Notes: a model not told the origin generated them from the sequence alone. Shown: positions 20,192 to 27,737, numbered from the stretch's first letter. The stretch: 28,576 nt of DNA from Chloroflexota bacterium (GCA_016213125.1 JACRBR010000333.1:1-28576), one strand, 5' to 3'. Translations and numbers: made by a program.

Positions 20192-21060
20192 TGGCATGGA
20201 TCGAGAGCCACCAGTCGCTCCACCGGCACCGCAAGCTGGTGCGCGCTGCCGGACTGCTGGGGGTTTCCCACGCAACCCTAATCGGCCACCTCCACATTCT
20301 GTGGTGGTGGGCGCTGGACAACGCCGACACTGACGGGCGCCTGGGGGACATCAGCGCGGGTGCGCTGGCGGTGGTGGCCGACTGGCCAGGCAAGACGCCT
20401 GAGCGGTTCACTGAGGCGCTGATCGATGCGGGGTTCATCGACCGTGACGGAGAGGGACTACGTCTCCACGACTGGTATGTCTACGCCGGAAAACTCAACG
20501 GGCGCCGTGATGCGAACAGGGAGCGCATGAAGCGCGCACGTGCGGCGCACAGCGAGACGCACGAACAGCGCACAGACGACACACCGTTACGCCCTCGTGC
20601 AGAGCTACCAAACCGTACCCAACCAACCATACCTCCAGCAACCGCGCGCGAAGTCTCCGACGAAACCGAGGAGGCGGTCGGGCGGCTCTGCCGGGAGTGG
20701 GAGCGGGCGACGGGGACGACGGTCACGGCGATGCTCGGGGAGACGTTCGCGACCTGGCTGGCGAAGGTCTCGGAGGAGTGGGTCGGGGACGCCATCCGGG
20801 AGACGGGGAAGGCTGGCGCGAAGTCGCCGCGGTACTTGCAGCGCATCCTGGAAACCTGGTCGACGGAAGGGCGCAAGGACACGCCGGCGGCGAAGAAAAC
20901 ACCTCCGCCGGTGGCGATCCCGGACGGCTCGTGGCTGAAGGAGCACCACGTGGGGCCGCGGGCGACGCCGGAGGAGATGGCGCAGCTGGACGCGGAGTAC
21001 GAGGCGAACAAGGCGAAGGCGAAGGCTGAACTGGCGGCGCTTGGGGTGATTGCAGAGTGA
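20191..21060 (+). CDS. DnaD-like replication initiation protein
   Basis: The 289-residue protein, ATG 20191 (TGATG overlap). The N-terminal part (residues 8-90: LHRHRKLVRAAGLLGVSHAT, LIGHLHILWWWALDNA, LAVVADWPGKTPERFTEAL, DAGFIDRDGEGLRLHDWYVY) is the winged-helix module common to phage replication proteins that start with MAWIExHQ-type sequences. After a basic linker come a middle helical domain (TEEAVGRLCREWERATG, ETFATWLAKVSEEWVGDAI, SPRYLQRILETW) like DnaD/DnaB_2 repeats, and an acidic end. The next gene is the DnaB helicase, so it likely opens the origin and loads that helicase. Confidence 0.75.
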   Translation: MAWIESHQSLHRHRKLVRAAGLLGVSHATLIGHLHILWWWALDNADTDGRLGDISAGALAVVADWPGKTPERFTEALIDAGFIDRDGEGLRLHDWYVYAGKLNGRRDANRERMKRARAAHSETHEQRTDDTPLRPRAELPNRTQPTIPPATAREVSDETEEAVGRLCREWERATGTTVTAMLGETFATWLAKVSEEWVGDAIRETGKAGAKSPRYLQRILETWSTEGRKDTPAAKKTPPPVAIPDGSWLKEHHVGPRATPEEMAQLDAEYEANKAKAKAELAALGVIAE

Positions 21061-22442
21061 GCGCGGCGACGGGGATCGACCGGCTCCCGCCCTTCGACGG
21101 CGAGGCTGAGGACGCGGTGATCGCGTCGCTCCTGGTGCAGCCGGAACGCATCCCGGAGATCGTCGGGCTGGGGCTGACGCCGGGTTCGTTCTTCCACGAG
21201 CCGAACGGGTGGGCGTTCGAAGCGGCGCTGGCGGTGTACGAGCAGAGCGGTTCGGCGGGGGTGAACGCGATCACGGTGGCGTCGGAAATGGCGCGGGTTG
21301 ACCGGCTGGAGGCGGCGGGAGGGCAGACGTGGCTGCACGGGATCATCCGGGAGCTGGCGACGGCTGAGGGGGCGCCGTACTACGCGGGGATCGTCGAGCG
21401 GACGGCGCGCTACCGGCGGCTGATCCACATGCTGAGCAGCGGTTTGCAGCTCGCCTACACGGCGCCGGAGGACTACGAGGCGGTGACGCGGCGGATCGTC
21501 GAGGGCGTGATGCGGACGGGCGCGGGGAGGGTGTCGGGGCGTTCGGCGACGACCTCGGAGACGCTGACCGACGGCGGGCTGGCGGGGTGGATCGAGGGCC
21601 ACATGGAGGACCCGCGGCGGCTGGGAGGGGTGAGCACGGGCTACCCGGACCTCGACGACATGGTGGACGGGCTGCAGGTGGGAAACGTTTACACGCTGGC
21701 GGCGGAGACTTCGGCCGGCAAGTCGTTGATGGCGCACAACCTGATCCGGAAGCTGTCCGACGCGGGTGTGCCGATGCTCCTGTTCAGCACGGAGATGAGC
21801 CAGAAGGCAGTGGGGCGGCGGATGGTGTACCTGGAGGCGGGCGTGGACCCGGTCGCGGCACGAAGGCGTGGGGCCTACACGACGGGCGAGAGGGATGCCG
21901 TCCGGGAGGCGATGACGTGGTATGACGCGCTGCCCCTGACGGTGTACTCGGGTCCGCTGTCGTTCGCGGCGCTCCTGGGCGAAGTGCGGCGGGTGAAGGC
22001 GTCGAAGACGGGGTGCCAGGTGGTCTTCGTGGACCACGTGGACCACGTGGGCGGCGGCGCTCAGAACCGGGTGCAGGAGCTGGAGGCGCTGATGCGCGAC
22101 CTGAAGACGCGGCTGGCGCTGGGGGAGGAAGTGGCGCTGGTAGTCGTTTCGCACATGAGCCGCGGGCTGGGCGGGAAGATGGGCCGCCTGAAGAACAGCT
22201 CGGCGAAGGAGCAGGATTCGGACGTGGTGATGTTCCTGCAGCCGGTGCGGCGCGGGGACAACGGGGAGTGGGTGGAGCTGAGCCAGGATGAGGCGGCGCT
22301 GGAGAAGGCTCGGGCGACGCGGCTGTTCTACCGGCTGGAGGTGTTCAAGAACCGGGAGGGGAGCACGGGGTTCGTGCCGTTGATGCTGTCGTGGGAGAGC
22401 GGCGGGCGGTTCGACCCGCTGGCGCGTGGGGGTGGGGAATGA
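21057..22442 (+). CDS. dnaB: Replicative DNA helicase, DnaB family
   Basis: The 461-residue protein from GTG 21057 (GTGA overlap). The N-terminal domain (about 12-115: DAVIASLLVQPERIPEIVG, WAFEAALAVYEQS, TVASEMARVDRLE) is the DnaB helical collar. The RecA-like motor follows, with GVSTGYPDLDDMVDGLQVG, Walker A AETSAGKS at 216-223 (an A at the first position is normal for DnaB), FSTEMSQKAVGRRM, Walker B VVFVDHVDH with Asp at 326, the sensor VVVSHMSRG and KNSSAKEQDSDVVMFL. It unwinds DNA at the phage fork as a hexamer. The window shows no primase. Confidence 0.93.
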   Translation: MSAATGIDRLPPFDGEAEDAVIASLLVQPERIPEIVGLGLTPGSFFHEPNGWAFEAALAVYEQSGSAGVNAITVASEMARVDRLEAAGGQTWLHGIIRELATAEGAPYYAGIVERTARYRRLIHMLSSGLQLAYTAPEDYEAVTRRIVEGVMRTGAGRVSGRSATTSETLTDGGLAGWIEGHMEDPRRLGGVSTGYPDLDDMVDGLQVGNVYTLAAETSAGKSLMAHNLIRKLSDAGVPMLLFSTEMSQKAVGRRMVYLEAGVDPVAARRRGAYTTGERDAVREAMTWYDALPLTVYSGPLSFAALLGEVRRVKASKTGCQVVFVDHVDHVGGGAQNRVQELEALMRDLKTRLALGEEVALVVVSHMSRGLGGKMGRLKNSSAKEQDSDVVMFLQPVRRGDNGEWVELSQDEAALEKARATRLFYRLEVFKNREGSTGFVPLMLSWESGGRFDPLARGGGE

Positions 22443-22465
22443 CGCCGATGGTGAGGCTGCTGTGA
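22439..22465 (+). CDS. 8-codon bridging minigene
   Basis: ATG 22439 overlaps the helicase TGA (ATGA) and opens MTPMVRLL, whose stop TGA (22463-22465) overlaps GTG 22462 of the following gene (GTGA). It may carry ribosomes across a 20-base gap. Translation has not been shown. Confidence 0.25.
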   Translation: MTPMVRLL

Positions 22466-22803
22466 TCAGGATGACGGCCAAAGTCCCGGAGGGGTTCGCT
22501 GTGAAGCCGAAGGGGCCGCGGGGGGACGCGACGCTGCTCTGCGGGCCGAAGGGCGAGCTGATCCTCTATCTGCGGCGCCCGGGGACGTGGCGGTGGGAGA
22601 TCGTGTGTTTCGGGCGGAAGCGGCACTACCGGGTGGACGGGACGTGCGCGCACTCGGCGGCAATGTTGGCGGCGGCGCGGCCGTTCATCCGGCGACGGAC
22701 GCTGGTGGTTGGGTGGGGCGGGAAGAACTACGGCGATCTAGCGAATCGCTCCGACGAGGGGGCTTCGGCCTCTGCCAGCGCAAAGGTTGGTCATGCAGAG
22801 TGA
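22462..22803 (+). CDS. Small basic protein, unknown
   Basis: The 113-residue product from GTG 22462; ATG 22471 or an upstream GTG at 22426 are alternative starts. It begins MIRMTAKVPEGFAVKPKGP and has beta-strands TLLCGPKGELILYLRRPG, WRWEIVCFGRKRHYRVDG, then a helix (AAMLAAARPFIRRRTLVV). It is basic and may bind nucleic acid. It overlaps the next gene by 11 bases. No family is recognised. Confidence 0.5.
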   Translation: MIRMTAKVPEGFAVKPKGPRGDATLLCGPKGELILYLRRPGTWRWEIVCFGRKRHYRVDGTCAHSAAMLAAARPFIRRRTLVVGWGGKNYGDLANRSDEGASASASAKVGHAE

Positions 22804-23452
22804 ACGACGCGCGAGGGGCCTCTGGTCGCTCATCCTCTTCGCCATATCGGCCGCCGTCGTGGTGGTCGCAAATCGACCCTCACACGGGATTGGTGACGCT
22901 GGTCCCGGTCATCAGGTTGCCGAAGCGTCGGCGCCCGTGGTGGCGGCGGCTGTTCAGGGGTCTCCGGTGAGCGCCCCGGTGTTCGTGCCGACGGTGTCGC
23001 GGGACGAGCCGGAGGTCGCCCCGGAGCCGGACGCGCGGGTGGTTGCGGTTGAGGTGGCGATGGGGCGGTTCGAGGGTTCGCCGCTGGTGTCGCTGGCGGG
23101 CTGGATGGTGGCGGAGGCTGACCGGGTGGGCCTGGACTGGCGGTTGCTCCCGGCGATCGCGATCCGGGAGTCCGGCGCCGGGACGGCGAGCTGTATCGAG
23201 TACAACAACCCGTTCGGGTGGGGGAGCTGCGTGGAGGTGTTCGGGGCGCGGTTCGACTCCTGGGCGGCGGGGGTGACGAGGGTGGCGGCGGCGCTGGCCT
23301 GGGGGAGCTACTACGCGGGGAGGCCGCTGGAGGAGCGGCTGTGCATCTACAACCGGGGGCTGTCGTGTTGGGAGTCGGAGCCGGGGGCGCGGTACGCGTC
23401 GGAGGTGATGGCGATCATGCGAGGTATTGGGGACGGGACGGTGGGGCCGTGA
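22793..23452 (+). CDS. Membrane-anchored lysozyme-like protein in the early operon
   Basis: ATG 22793 has AAAGG seven bases upstream. The 219-residue protein starts MQSERRARGLWSLILFAI, with a hydrophobic stretch at 11-26: a signal anchor or signal peptide. A low-complexity Ala/Pro/Val linker is followed by a lysozyme-fold domain (about 97-212): LAGWMVAEADRVGLDWRLLP, AIAIRESGAG with a candidate catalytic Glu126, CIEYNNPFGWGSC, FDSWAAGVTRVAAALAW, CIYNRGLSCW. This pattern matches glucosaminidase/soluble lytic transglycosylase-like domains. It is far from the lysis cassette and beside replication genes. Cysteines at 134 and 146 could form a disulphide outside the membrane. It may be a wall-modifying or superinfection-related protein; lysis is less likely. 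Confidence 0.7.
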   Translation: MQSERRARGLWSLILFAISAAVVVVANRPSHGIGDAGPGHQVAEASAPVVAAAVQGSPVSAPVFVPTVSRDEPEVAPEPDARVVAVEVAMGRFEGSPLVSLAGWMVAEADRVGLDWRLLPAIAIRESGAGTASCIEYNNPFGWGSCVEVFGARFDSWAAGVTRVAAALAWGSYYAGRPLEERLCIYNRGLSCWESEPGARYASEVMAIMRGIGDGTVGP

Positions 23453-23763
23453 TGGAGAGCGACCTGACGTTTCGGGACCTGCGGGCGGACCTACGGGAGA
23501 TGGCGATGAAGGCCAATGCCGCTGGGTACGTGGTCCAGGAGGGCACCGACCTGGTCTTTCGGCTGCCGCTCGACGACCCCAACGACGACCCGCTCGATGA
23601 GGAGGACATTGAGTTTCTGAATGTCATCGTTCACCCCCAGCTGGTCGTCGCGCTGCTAAACCTGGTGGACGACCTGGAAAGGGAACAGGAAGCGCTGGCC
23701 GCCGGGTTGACCCTGTTGCAGGAGAACTGGCCGTCCGTCGTTCCGCGGGAGGCTCGGTCATGA
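23452..23763 (+). CDS. Acidic unknown protein
   Basis: ATG 23452 overlaps the previous stop (TGATG). The 103-residue protein is strongly acidic (DPNDDPLDEEDIEF, NLVDDLEREQEALA) with a helical end. It could be a DNA mimic or a partner-binding protein, but there is no family match. Confidence 0.5.
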   Translation: MESDLTFRDLRADLREMAMKANAAGYVVQEGTDLVFRLPLDDPNDDPLDEEDIEFLNVIVHPQLVVALLNLVDDLEREQEALAAGLTLLQENWPSVVPREARS

Positions 23764-24029
23764 GTGCGCTGTCGGCGGCGATGGAGGCGGTGCGGACGTA
23801 CGAGCTGTCGCGGCGGCCGGTGTTCGCGGCGGAGCCTCAGCGCGTCGACGTGGAGGTGATGCCGGGCAGGGCGTCGACGGTGGGGTTCATGGCGTGCCGG
23901 TTCTGCGCGATGCAACTGGTGGTCTATTCGGCGGGGCTGGCGATCGTGGGGAAGATCGCGCGGACGCGGGGGTGGAAGTACCGGAACGGGATAGGGTGGC
24001 TGTGTCCGGGCTGCGAGGGGATGGGATGA
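23760..24029 (+). CDS. Small protein with two CxxC knuckles
   Basis: ATG 23760 overlaps the previous TGA (ATGA). The 89-residue protein has an N-terminal helix, CRFC at about 46-49 and CPGC at about 83-86, separated by hydrophobic and basic sequence (LVVYSAGLAIVGKIARTRGW). The two knuckles 37 residues apart can bind one zinc. Coupled to the next gene by ATGA. Confidence 0.55.
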   Translation: MSALSAAMEAVRTYELSRRPVFAAEPQRVDVEVMPGRASTVGFMACRFCAMQLVVYSAGLAIVGKIARTRGWKYRNGIGWLCPGCEGMG

Positions 24030-24814
24030 CGGCGCCGATCACACTTTCGGGGGTTCACAGCTGTTCGCGGTGTGCCCAGCCGCTGGTGCGGAACCATGAC
24101 GAGCTGGTGTGCATGGTCCACGGGCTGCAGGCGGAGCCCGTCCGCGCGGGGGATTTCGTGGTGGATTCGTCGTGGGTCCCGGCTGACGAAGGGGACCCGA
24201 CCCGACGTCGACGCCGGGTCGCACGGCCCACCGACGCGGTGCCGCTGACGGCGGCTGAGCGTGGGGCGCTGGAGGGTGATTCAGGGCTGACGCCGGAGGA
24301 GTGGGACGCGGCGGCGGGACGGGGGGAGTTCGAGCGGGTGGAACGGTTCGAGCGTTGTCCGCGGTGCGGGCAGCGGGGAATTTCGCTGCCCGGGGCTTCG
24401 TGCCTGGTCTGCGCAGGGCGAAAGGAGAGGGAGATGAACACGGACACGAGCGGGGCGACCCCGGAGCGGTTGCAGGTGTTGACGGCGGAGGACCTGGGGA
24501 AGCAGGCGATCGCTCAACTGAGGCTTGCGGCGCGGCAGATCGCGCAGCTGGACGAGAAGAAGGAAAGAATCCGAGCGGAGGTGGCGGGGTTCGCGAAGAT
24601 CGTGGCGGTACTGGGGATGGAGGTGCCGCCGGAGTGTGAGGGGTTGCTGGCGGTGGGGAAGCCGTCGAAGCCGCGCAAGGGTGACGGCGGGCATTCAAGG
24701 CTGCGCTCCGGGGAGTATCCGTGTGCAAAGTGCGGTCGGATGTTCTTCTCCTCCCAGGCGCACGGGACGCACCTGTCGCGTTCTGCGGCGTGCGGGCGTG
24801 GAGGCGGGGAGTGA
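24026..24814 (+). CDS. Zinc-binding two-part protein, second of the paralogous pair
   Basis: The 262-residue frame from ATG 24026 has an N-terminal zinc unit, CSRCAQPLVRNHDELVCMVHG, nearly the same as in the protein at 19452, then a second CPRCGQRG...CLVC ribbon near residues 111-129. At codon 137 an internal ATG (24434) has the strong site AAAGGAGAGGGAG before it. The C-terminal 126 residues start MNTDTSGATPERLQVL, form a coiled coil (LRLAARQIAQLDEKKERIR), and end with a C2H2 unit, YPCAKCGRMFFSSQAHGTHL. This may be two genes fused or one gene with two products. It precedes rusA. Confidence 0.6.
   Translation: MTAPITLSGVHSCSRCAQPLVRNHDELVCMVHGLQAEPVRAGDFVVDSSWVPADEGDPTRRRRRVARPTDAVPLTAAERGALEGDSGLTPEEWDAAAGRGEFERVERFERCPRCGQRGISLPGASCLVCAGRKEREMNTDTSGATPERLQVLTAEDLGKQAIAQLRLAARQIAQLDEKKERIRAEVAGFAKIVAVLGMEVPPECEGLLAVGKPSKPRKGDGGHSRLRSGEYPCAKCGRMFFSSQAHGTHLSRSAACGRGGGE
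24421..24436 (+). promoter_or_regulatory. Internal ribosome-binding site and start
   Basis: AAAGGAGAGGGAG (24421-24433) abuts the in-frame ATG 24434 (24434-24436). It is the best internal start in the gene at 24026 and would make a separate C-terminal protein. Confidence 0.5.
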
Positions 24815-25239
24815 CGGCGCTGACGTTTCGCGTTCTCGGGGTGCCGGTCCCGCAGGGCTCCATGAAGGGCTACATCCGGGGCGGGCACGTGGCGCTGACG
24901 AGCGACAACACGAAGCTCCGCCCCTGGCGCGACAGCGTGGCGTGGGCGGCGCTGGAGGCGATGCGCGACGCGGGGCTGACGCTGTTCGAAGGGCCGATCG
25001 CGGTGGAGGTCACGTTCTACCTGCCGCGCCCGAGGTCGACGCCGAAGCGGGTGACGCGGCCGGCGAAGAAGCCGGACATCAACAAGCTGCTGCGGGGGTG
25101 CCTGGACGCGATGTCCCTGGTGGTGTTCCGGGACGACGCGCTGGTGGTGACGCTGTCGGGGGCGAAGTGGTTCGCCAGCCAGAGCCGGACGCCGGGGGCG
25201 CTTGTGACGGTCAAAGAGGCCGTGGAAAGGGGAGACTGA
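24811..25239 (+). CDS. rusA: RusA-family Holliday junction resolvase
   Basis: The 142-residue protein from GTG 24811 (GTGA overlap). The family layout is clear: an N-terminal strand VLGVPVPQGSMKG at 8-20, RPWRDSVAWAALEAM, then EVTFYLPRPRSTPKR, KKPDINKLLRGCLDAM at 87-101 and FRDDALVV at 106-113. RusA cuts Holliday junctions symmetrically to end recombination intermediates. One of the usual metal-binding Asp residues is replaced by Asn (position 91, in PDIN where E. coli has PDxD), while Asp89, Asp99, Asp108 and Asp109 remain. Loss of activity is possible but not shown. Confidence 0.85.
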   Translation: MTALTFRVLGVPVPQGSMKGYIRGGHVALTSDNTKLRPWRDSVAWAALEAMRDAGLTLFEGPIAVEVTFYLPRPRSTPKRVTRPAKKPDINKLLRGCLDAMSLVVFRDDALVVTLSGAKWFASQSRTPGALVTVKEAVERGD

Positions 25240-25240
25240 T

Positions 25241-25552
25241 GTGGCGTTCGACGCGGCGATGACACGGTTGGAACTGCTCACCCTCATCGACTTCTGTGAC
25301 CAGATGGCGACGAGGATTCGCGCCGACTGGACGGACCCTCGGCGGGAGTGCCGGGCCATATGGGACGCCCACGACATGGCCCACGTGATTCACGGAGAGG
25401 ATCGCGTTCGAACGTGGCAGGACATGGAGGCCGTCCTTGCGCTTCCTGACGACGAGGGCGGCTTTGGCGAGGCCTGGCCGGACGTGAGAAGGCGAACCTA
25501 TGACCTTCTCTGCCGCCTGAGAGAAGTACCACACGCGAAAAGGGGAGACTGA
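25241..25552 (+). CDS. Unknown protein flanked by a repeated gene junction
   Basis: GTG 25241 lies two bases past the rusA stop, six bases after GGGGAG. The 103-residue protein is helical and acidic with a His-rich central part (AIWDAHDMAHVIHGEDR) that could bind metal. Its last codons, ending AKRGD, repeat the end of rusA (ERGD) in a 14-base direct copy that includes the stop. No family is recognised. Confidence 0.5.
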   Translation: MAFDAAMTRLELLTLIDFCDQMATRIRADWTDPRRECRAIWDAHDMAHVIHGEDRVRTWQDMEAVLALPDDEGGFGEAWPDVRRRTYDLLCRLREVPHAKRGD

Positions 25553-25553
25553 G

Positions 25554-26267
25554 ATGACTGAGGCGATGGGTTCGAGGGGGATCAGGGTTCCGTCGTCGGC
25601 GGAGTTTGGGGAGTACGACTTCCTGGACTCGCCGGACCTGACGGCGCTTTCGGACGACCTGATCCGGCACTGGCCGGAGATGGACCACCTGGGGCTGTTC
25701 CGGGGACGGGTGCTCTGGCGCAAGAAGGGGTCGACGTCGGGCGGGCGCCAGGTGCTGGCGAAGTGCCAACTGACGAGCGGGCTGCTGGCGCACTTCTGCG
25801 ATGCGGACTGGATCGTGACGGTGGCGGCGGACTTCGCGCGCCAGGGGGAGAAGGACGGGGGCTGGTTCGAGGCGCTGATGTACCACGAACTGGCGTCGCT
25901 GGAGCTGGTGATGGAGGAGGACGAGGACGGGGATTTGGTGCCGGTGGAGCCGCCGCAGTTGAAGGTGAAGGGCCCGGAGGTCGAGGCGTTCGTGATGGAG
26001 CTTCGGCGGTATGGGGCGTGGGACGTGGGGCTGGCGGCGGCGAAGGCAGCGTTCGAGGAGCCGATGCTCCCGGGGTTCGGGAAGGAGCCGAAACCGATGG
26101 AACAAGCGGCGGCGGCGATGAAGCGGCTGCAATCGTTGGGGGCGACGATGGAGGTCACGGGGACGGGCGCCCTGGGGGAGCAGATCGCGAAGGCGTTCGA
26201 GGACGCGGGGGGGACGGTCGACCGGGTGACGGGGGAGATCCGGAAGGCAGAGACGGTGACGCCATGA
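25554..26267 (+). CDS. Phage metallopeptidase homologue, active site altered
   Basis: The 237-residue protein, ATG 25554 with AAAGGGGAG upstream. It matches the layout I know for the putative phage metallopeptidase family (PF18894 type): LDSPDLTALSDDLIRHWPE, GRVLWRKKGSTSGG, GLLAHFCDADWIVTVAAD, WFEALMYHELASLELVMEE, VEAFVMELRRYGAWDVG. Family members have HExxH and a later His. Here the motif reads HELAS at 111-115 and the later position is GPEVEAF. Two of the expected zinc ligands seem lost, so it is probably not a protease. The last 70 residues are a helical extension. Confidence 0.6.
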   Translation: MTEAMGSRGIRVPSSAEFGEYDFLDSPDLTALSDDLIRHWPEMDHLGLFRGRVLWRKKGSTSGGRQVLAKCQLTSGLLAHFCDADWIVTVAADFARQGEKDGGWFEALMYHELASLELVMEEDEDGDLVPVEPPQLKVKGPEVEAFVMELRRYGAWDVGLAAAKAAFEEPMLPGFGKEPKPMEQAAAAMKRLQSLGATMEVTGTGALGEQIAKAFEDAGGTVDRVTGEIRKAETVTP

Positions 26268-26551
26268 CGTTCACGGGCTATCTGATTCTTTCTCGGGGGC
26301 GCGACGGGCGCCTACATGGCCGCTTGGTGATTTCGCCGCCCAAGGGACTGGCGCGCGGGGAAGTGGCTGTTCGGCTGTCCGTGGGCGTGCCGCCTGAGTA
26401 CTTCGAACCCCGCCCCATGCTGTCGGCGGTGATCGAGGTTCCTGCGCTCGCGCCTCAGCCGCTCCTCGACCTGGAGGCCATCGGAGTTGCCGTGGAACAG
26501 GCGACAGGGCTAACGGTGACCGTTCAGGAAGTAGGGGCGAGCGCGGGATGA
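26264..26551 (+). CDS. Small beta-rich protein, unknown
   Basis: ATG 26264 (ATGA overlap). The 95-residue protein has strands TGYLILSRGRDGRLHGRLVI, EVAVRLSVGVPPEYF and a helix with LLDLEAIGVAVEQ, ending in VTVQEVG. No motif or family is recognised. It is coupled to the Gp37/Gp68-like gene by ATGA. Confidence 0.5.
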   Translation: MTFTGYLILSRGRDGRLHGRLVISPPKGLARGEVAVRLSVGVPPEYFEPRPMLSAVIEVPALAPQPLLDLEAIGVAVEQATGLTVTVQEVGASAG

Positions 26552-27534
26552 CCACGAAGATCGAGTGGTGTGACGAGACGTGGAACCCGATCCGGGCGCG
26601 GATGGCTCCCGGGCAGAAGTACGGAGAGGGTGCGGGGTGGGCGTGTGTCCGGGTGTCGCCGGGGTGCCTCAACTGCTACGCGGCGACGCTGAACAAGCGT
26701 CTGGGAACCGGGCTGGACTACACCGTCCCGGCGATGGGTCAGGTCAAGATGTACCTGGATGAGAAGACGCTCCTGGCGCCCCTGCGGTGGAGGAAGCCGC
26801 GGCGGGTGTTCGTCTGTTCGATGACGGACGTGTTCGGCGAGTGGGTGCCGGACGAATGGCTGGACCGGATTTTCGCGGTGATGGCGCTGGCGCCGCAGCA
26901 CACGTTCCAGGTACTCACGAAGCGGTCAGCGCGGATGCGGGAGTACCACGCGCCGGGGCAACTTCGCGACGTGCATGTCGTCGACGCCGCGTACGAGATG
27001 GGATATATGTTGCCTCCAGCCCACCTGCTGACGTGGCCGCTCCCGAACGTCTGGCTGGGGGTGTCGGCGGAGGATCAGGAGCGGGCGGACGAACGTATCC
27101 CGCACCTGCTGTCGACGCCGGCGGCGGTGCGGTGGGTGTCGGCGGAGCCGTTGCTCGGGCCGGTTGAGCTCACACGTCTGCGGCACCCGTCGGGAGACAA
27201 CCTCAACGCCCTTTGGGGTTGTACCTGGGTTGACGGTTCCATCCCCGACCAGACGGGGCCTTCTGAGCGCCTCGATTGGATCGTTACCGGCGGCGAGAGC
27301 GGCCCGGGGGCCCGGCCGATGGATCTGGCGTGGGCGCGGTCGTTGCGGGACCAGTGCGCGGCGGCTGGTGTGGCCTTCTTCATGAAGCAGACCGGGGAGA
27401 ACGCGCACGACACGACGCCGGGGACGACGTTCTCGTTGACGGCGTACCGGAAGCGGAAGTCGCGGCACGGGGAAGACCCGGCGGAGTGGCCGGCGGATCT
27501 GCGGGTGAGGGAGTGGCCGGGGGTGAAGTCGTGA
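26548..27534 (+). CDS. Gp37/Gp68-like protein (DUF5131)
   Basis: The 328-residue protein, ATG 26548. It has the DUF5131 pattern: KIEWCDETWNP at 4-14, WACVRVSPGCLNCYA at 31-45 with Cys33, Cys40 and Cys43 (C-x6-C-x2-C), RRVFVCSMTDVFGEWVP, HTFQVLTKRSARMREY, NVWLGVSAEDQERAD, VRWVSAEPLLGPVEL, DWIVTGGESGPGARPM and AFFMKQTGE. The Cys cluster and TIM-barrel-like strands suggest a radical-SAM-related iron-sulphur fold. The reaction is unknown. These genes are frequent in phages and mobile elements. Confidence 0.85.
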   Translation: MTTKIEWCDETWNPIRARMAPGQKYGEGAGWACVRVSPGCLNCYAATLNKRLGTGLDYTVPAMGQVKMYLDEKTLLAPLRWRKPRRVFVCSMTDVFGEWVPDEWLDRIFAVMALAPQHTFQVLTKRSARMREYHAPGQLRDVHVVDAAYEMGYMLPPAHLLTWPLPNVWLGVSAEDQERADERIPHLLSTPAAVRWVSAEPLLGPVELTRLRHPSGDNLNALWGCTWVDGSIPDQTGPSERLDWIVTGGESGPGARPMDLAWARSLRDQCAAAGVAFFMKQTGENAHDTTPGTTFSLTAYRKRKSRHGEDPAEWPADLRVREWPGVKS

Positions 27535-27737
27535 GCAACGAAGACCGCGACACACTGGTCCTCGTGGCCGGCGCCTGCCTCTTCGTGGCGTGGTTTACCA
27601 CGGTCCTGACGGTGTGGGGGTGGTCGGACAGCGAGTCCTGGCGCCCACGCTACTGGCTGGTGTGGGGTATCGCCGTTGGCCCGATGCTGGCGGTCGGAGT
27701 TGCCGGGCTCTGGTGCGGTCTCCGGGGGCGACGGTGA
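27531..27737 (+). CDS. Small two-span membrane protein
   Basis: GTG 27531 overlaps the DUF5131 stop (GTGA). The 68-residue product has spans LVLVAGACLFVAWFTTVLTVW and WLVWGIAVGPMLAVGVAG (quoted in part), with a short polar linker and a basic end. It is a small membrane protein of unknown role. Confidence 0.55.
   Translation: MSNEDRDTLVLVAGACLFVAWFTTVLTVWGWSDSESWRPRYWLVWGIAVGPMLAVGVAGLWCGLRGRR

Noticed and set aside
20481..22481. Long minus-strand open frame (about 666 codons) opposite the DnaD-like and DnaB genes
   Set aside because: Shadow of the replication genes, whose motifs are unmistakable.
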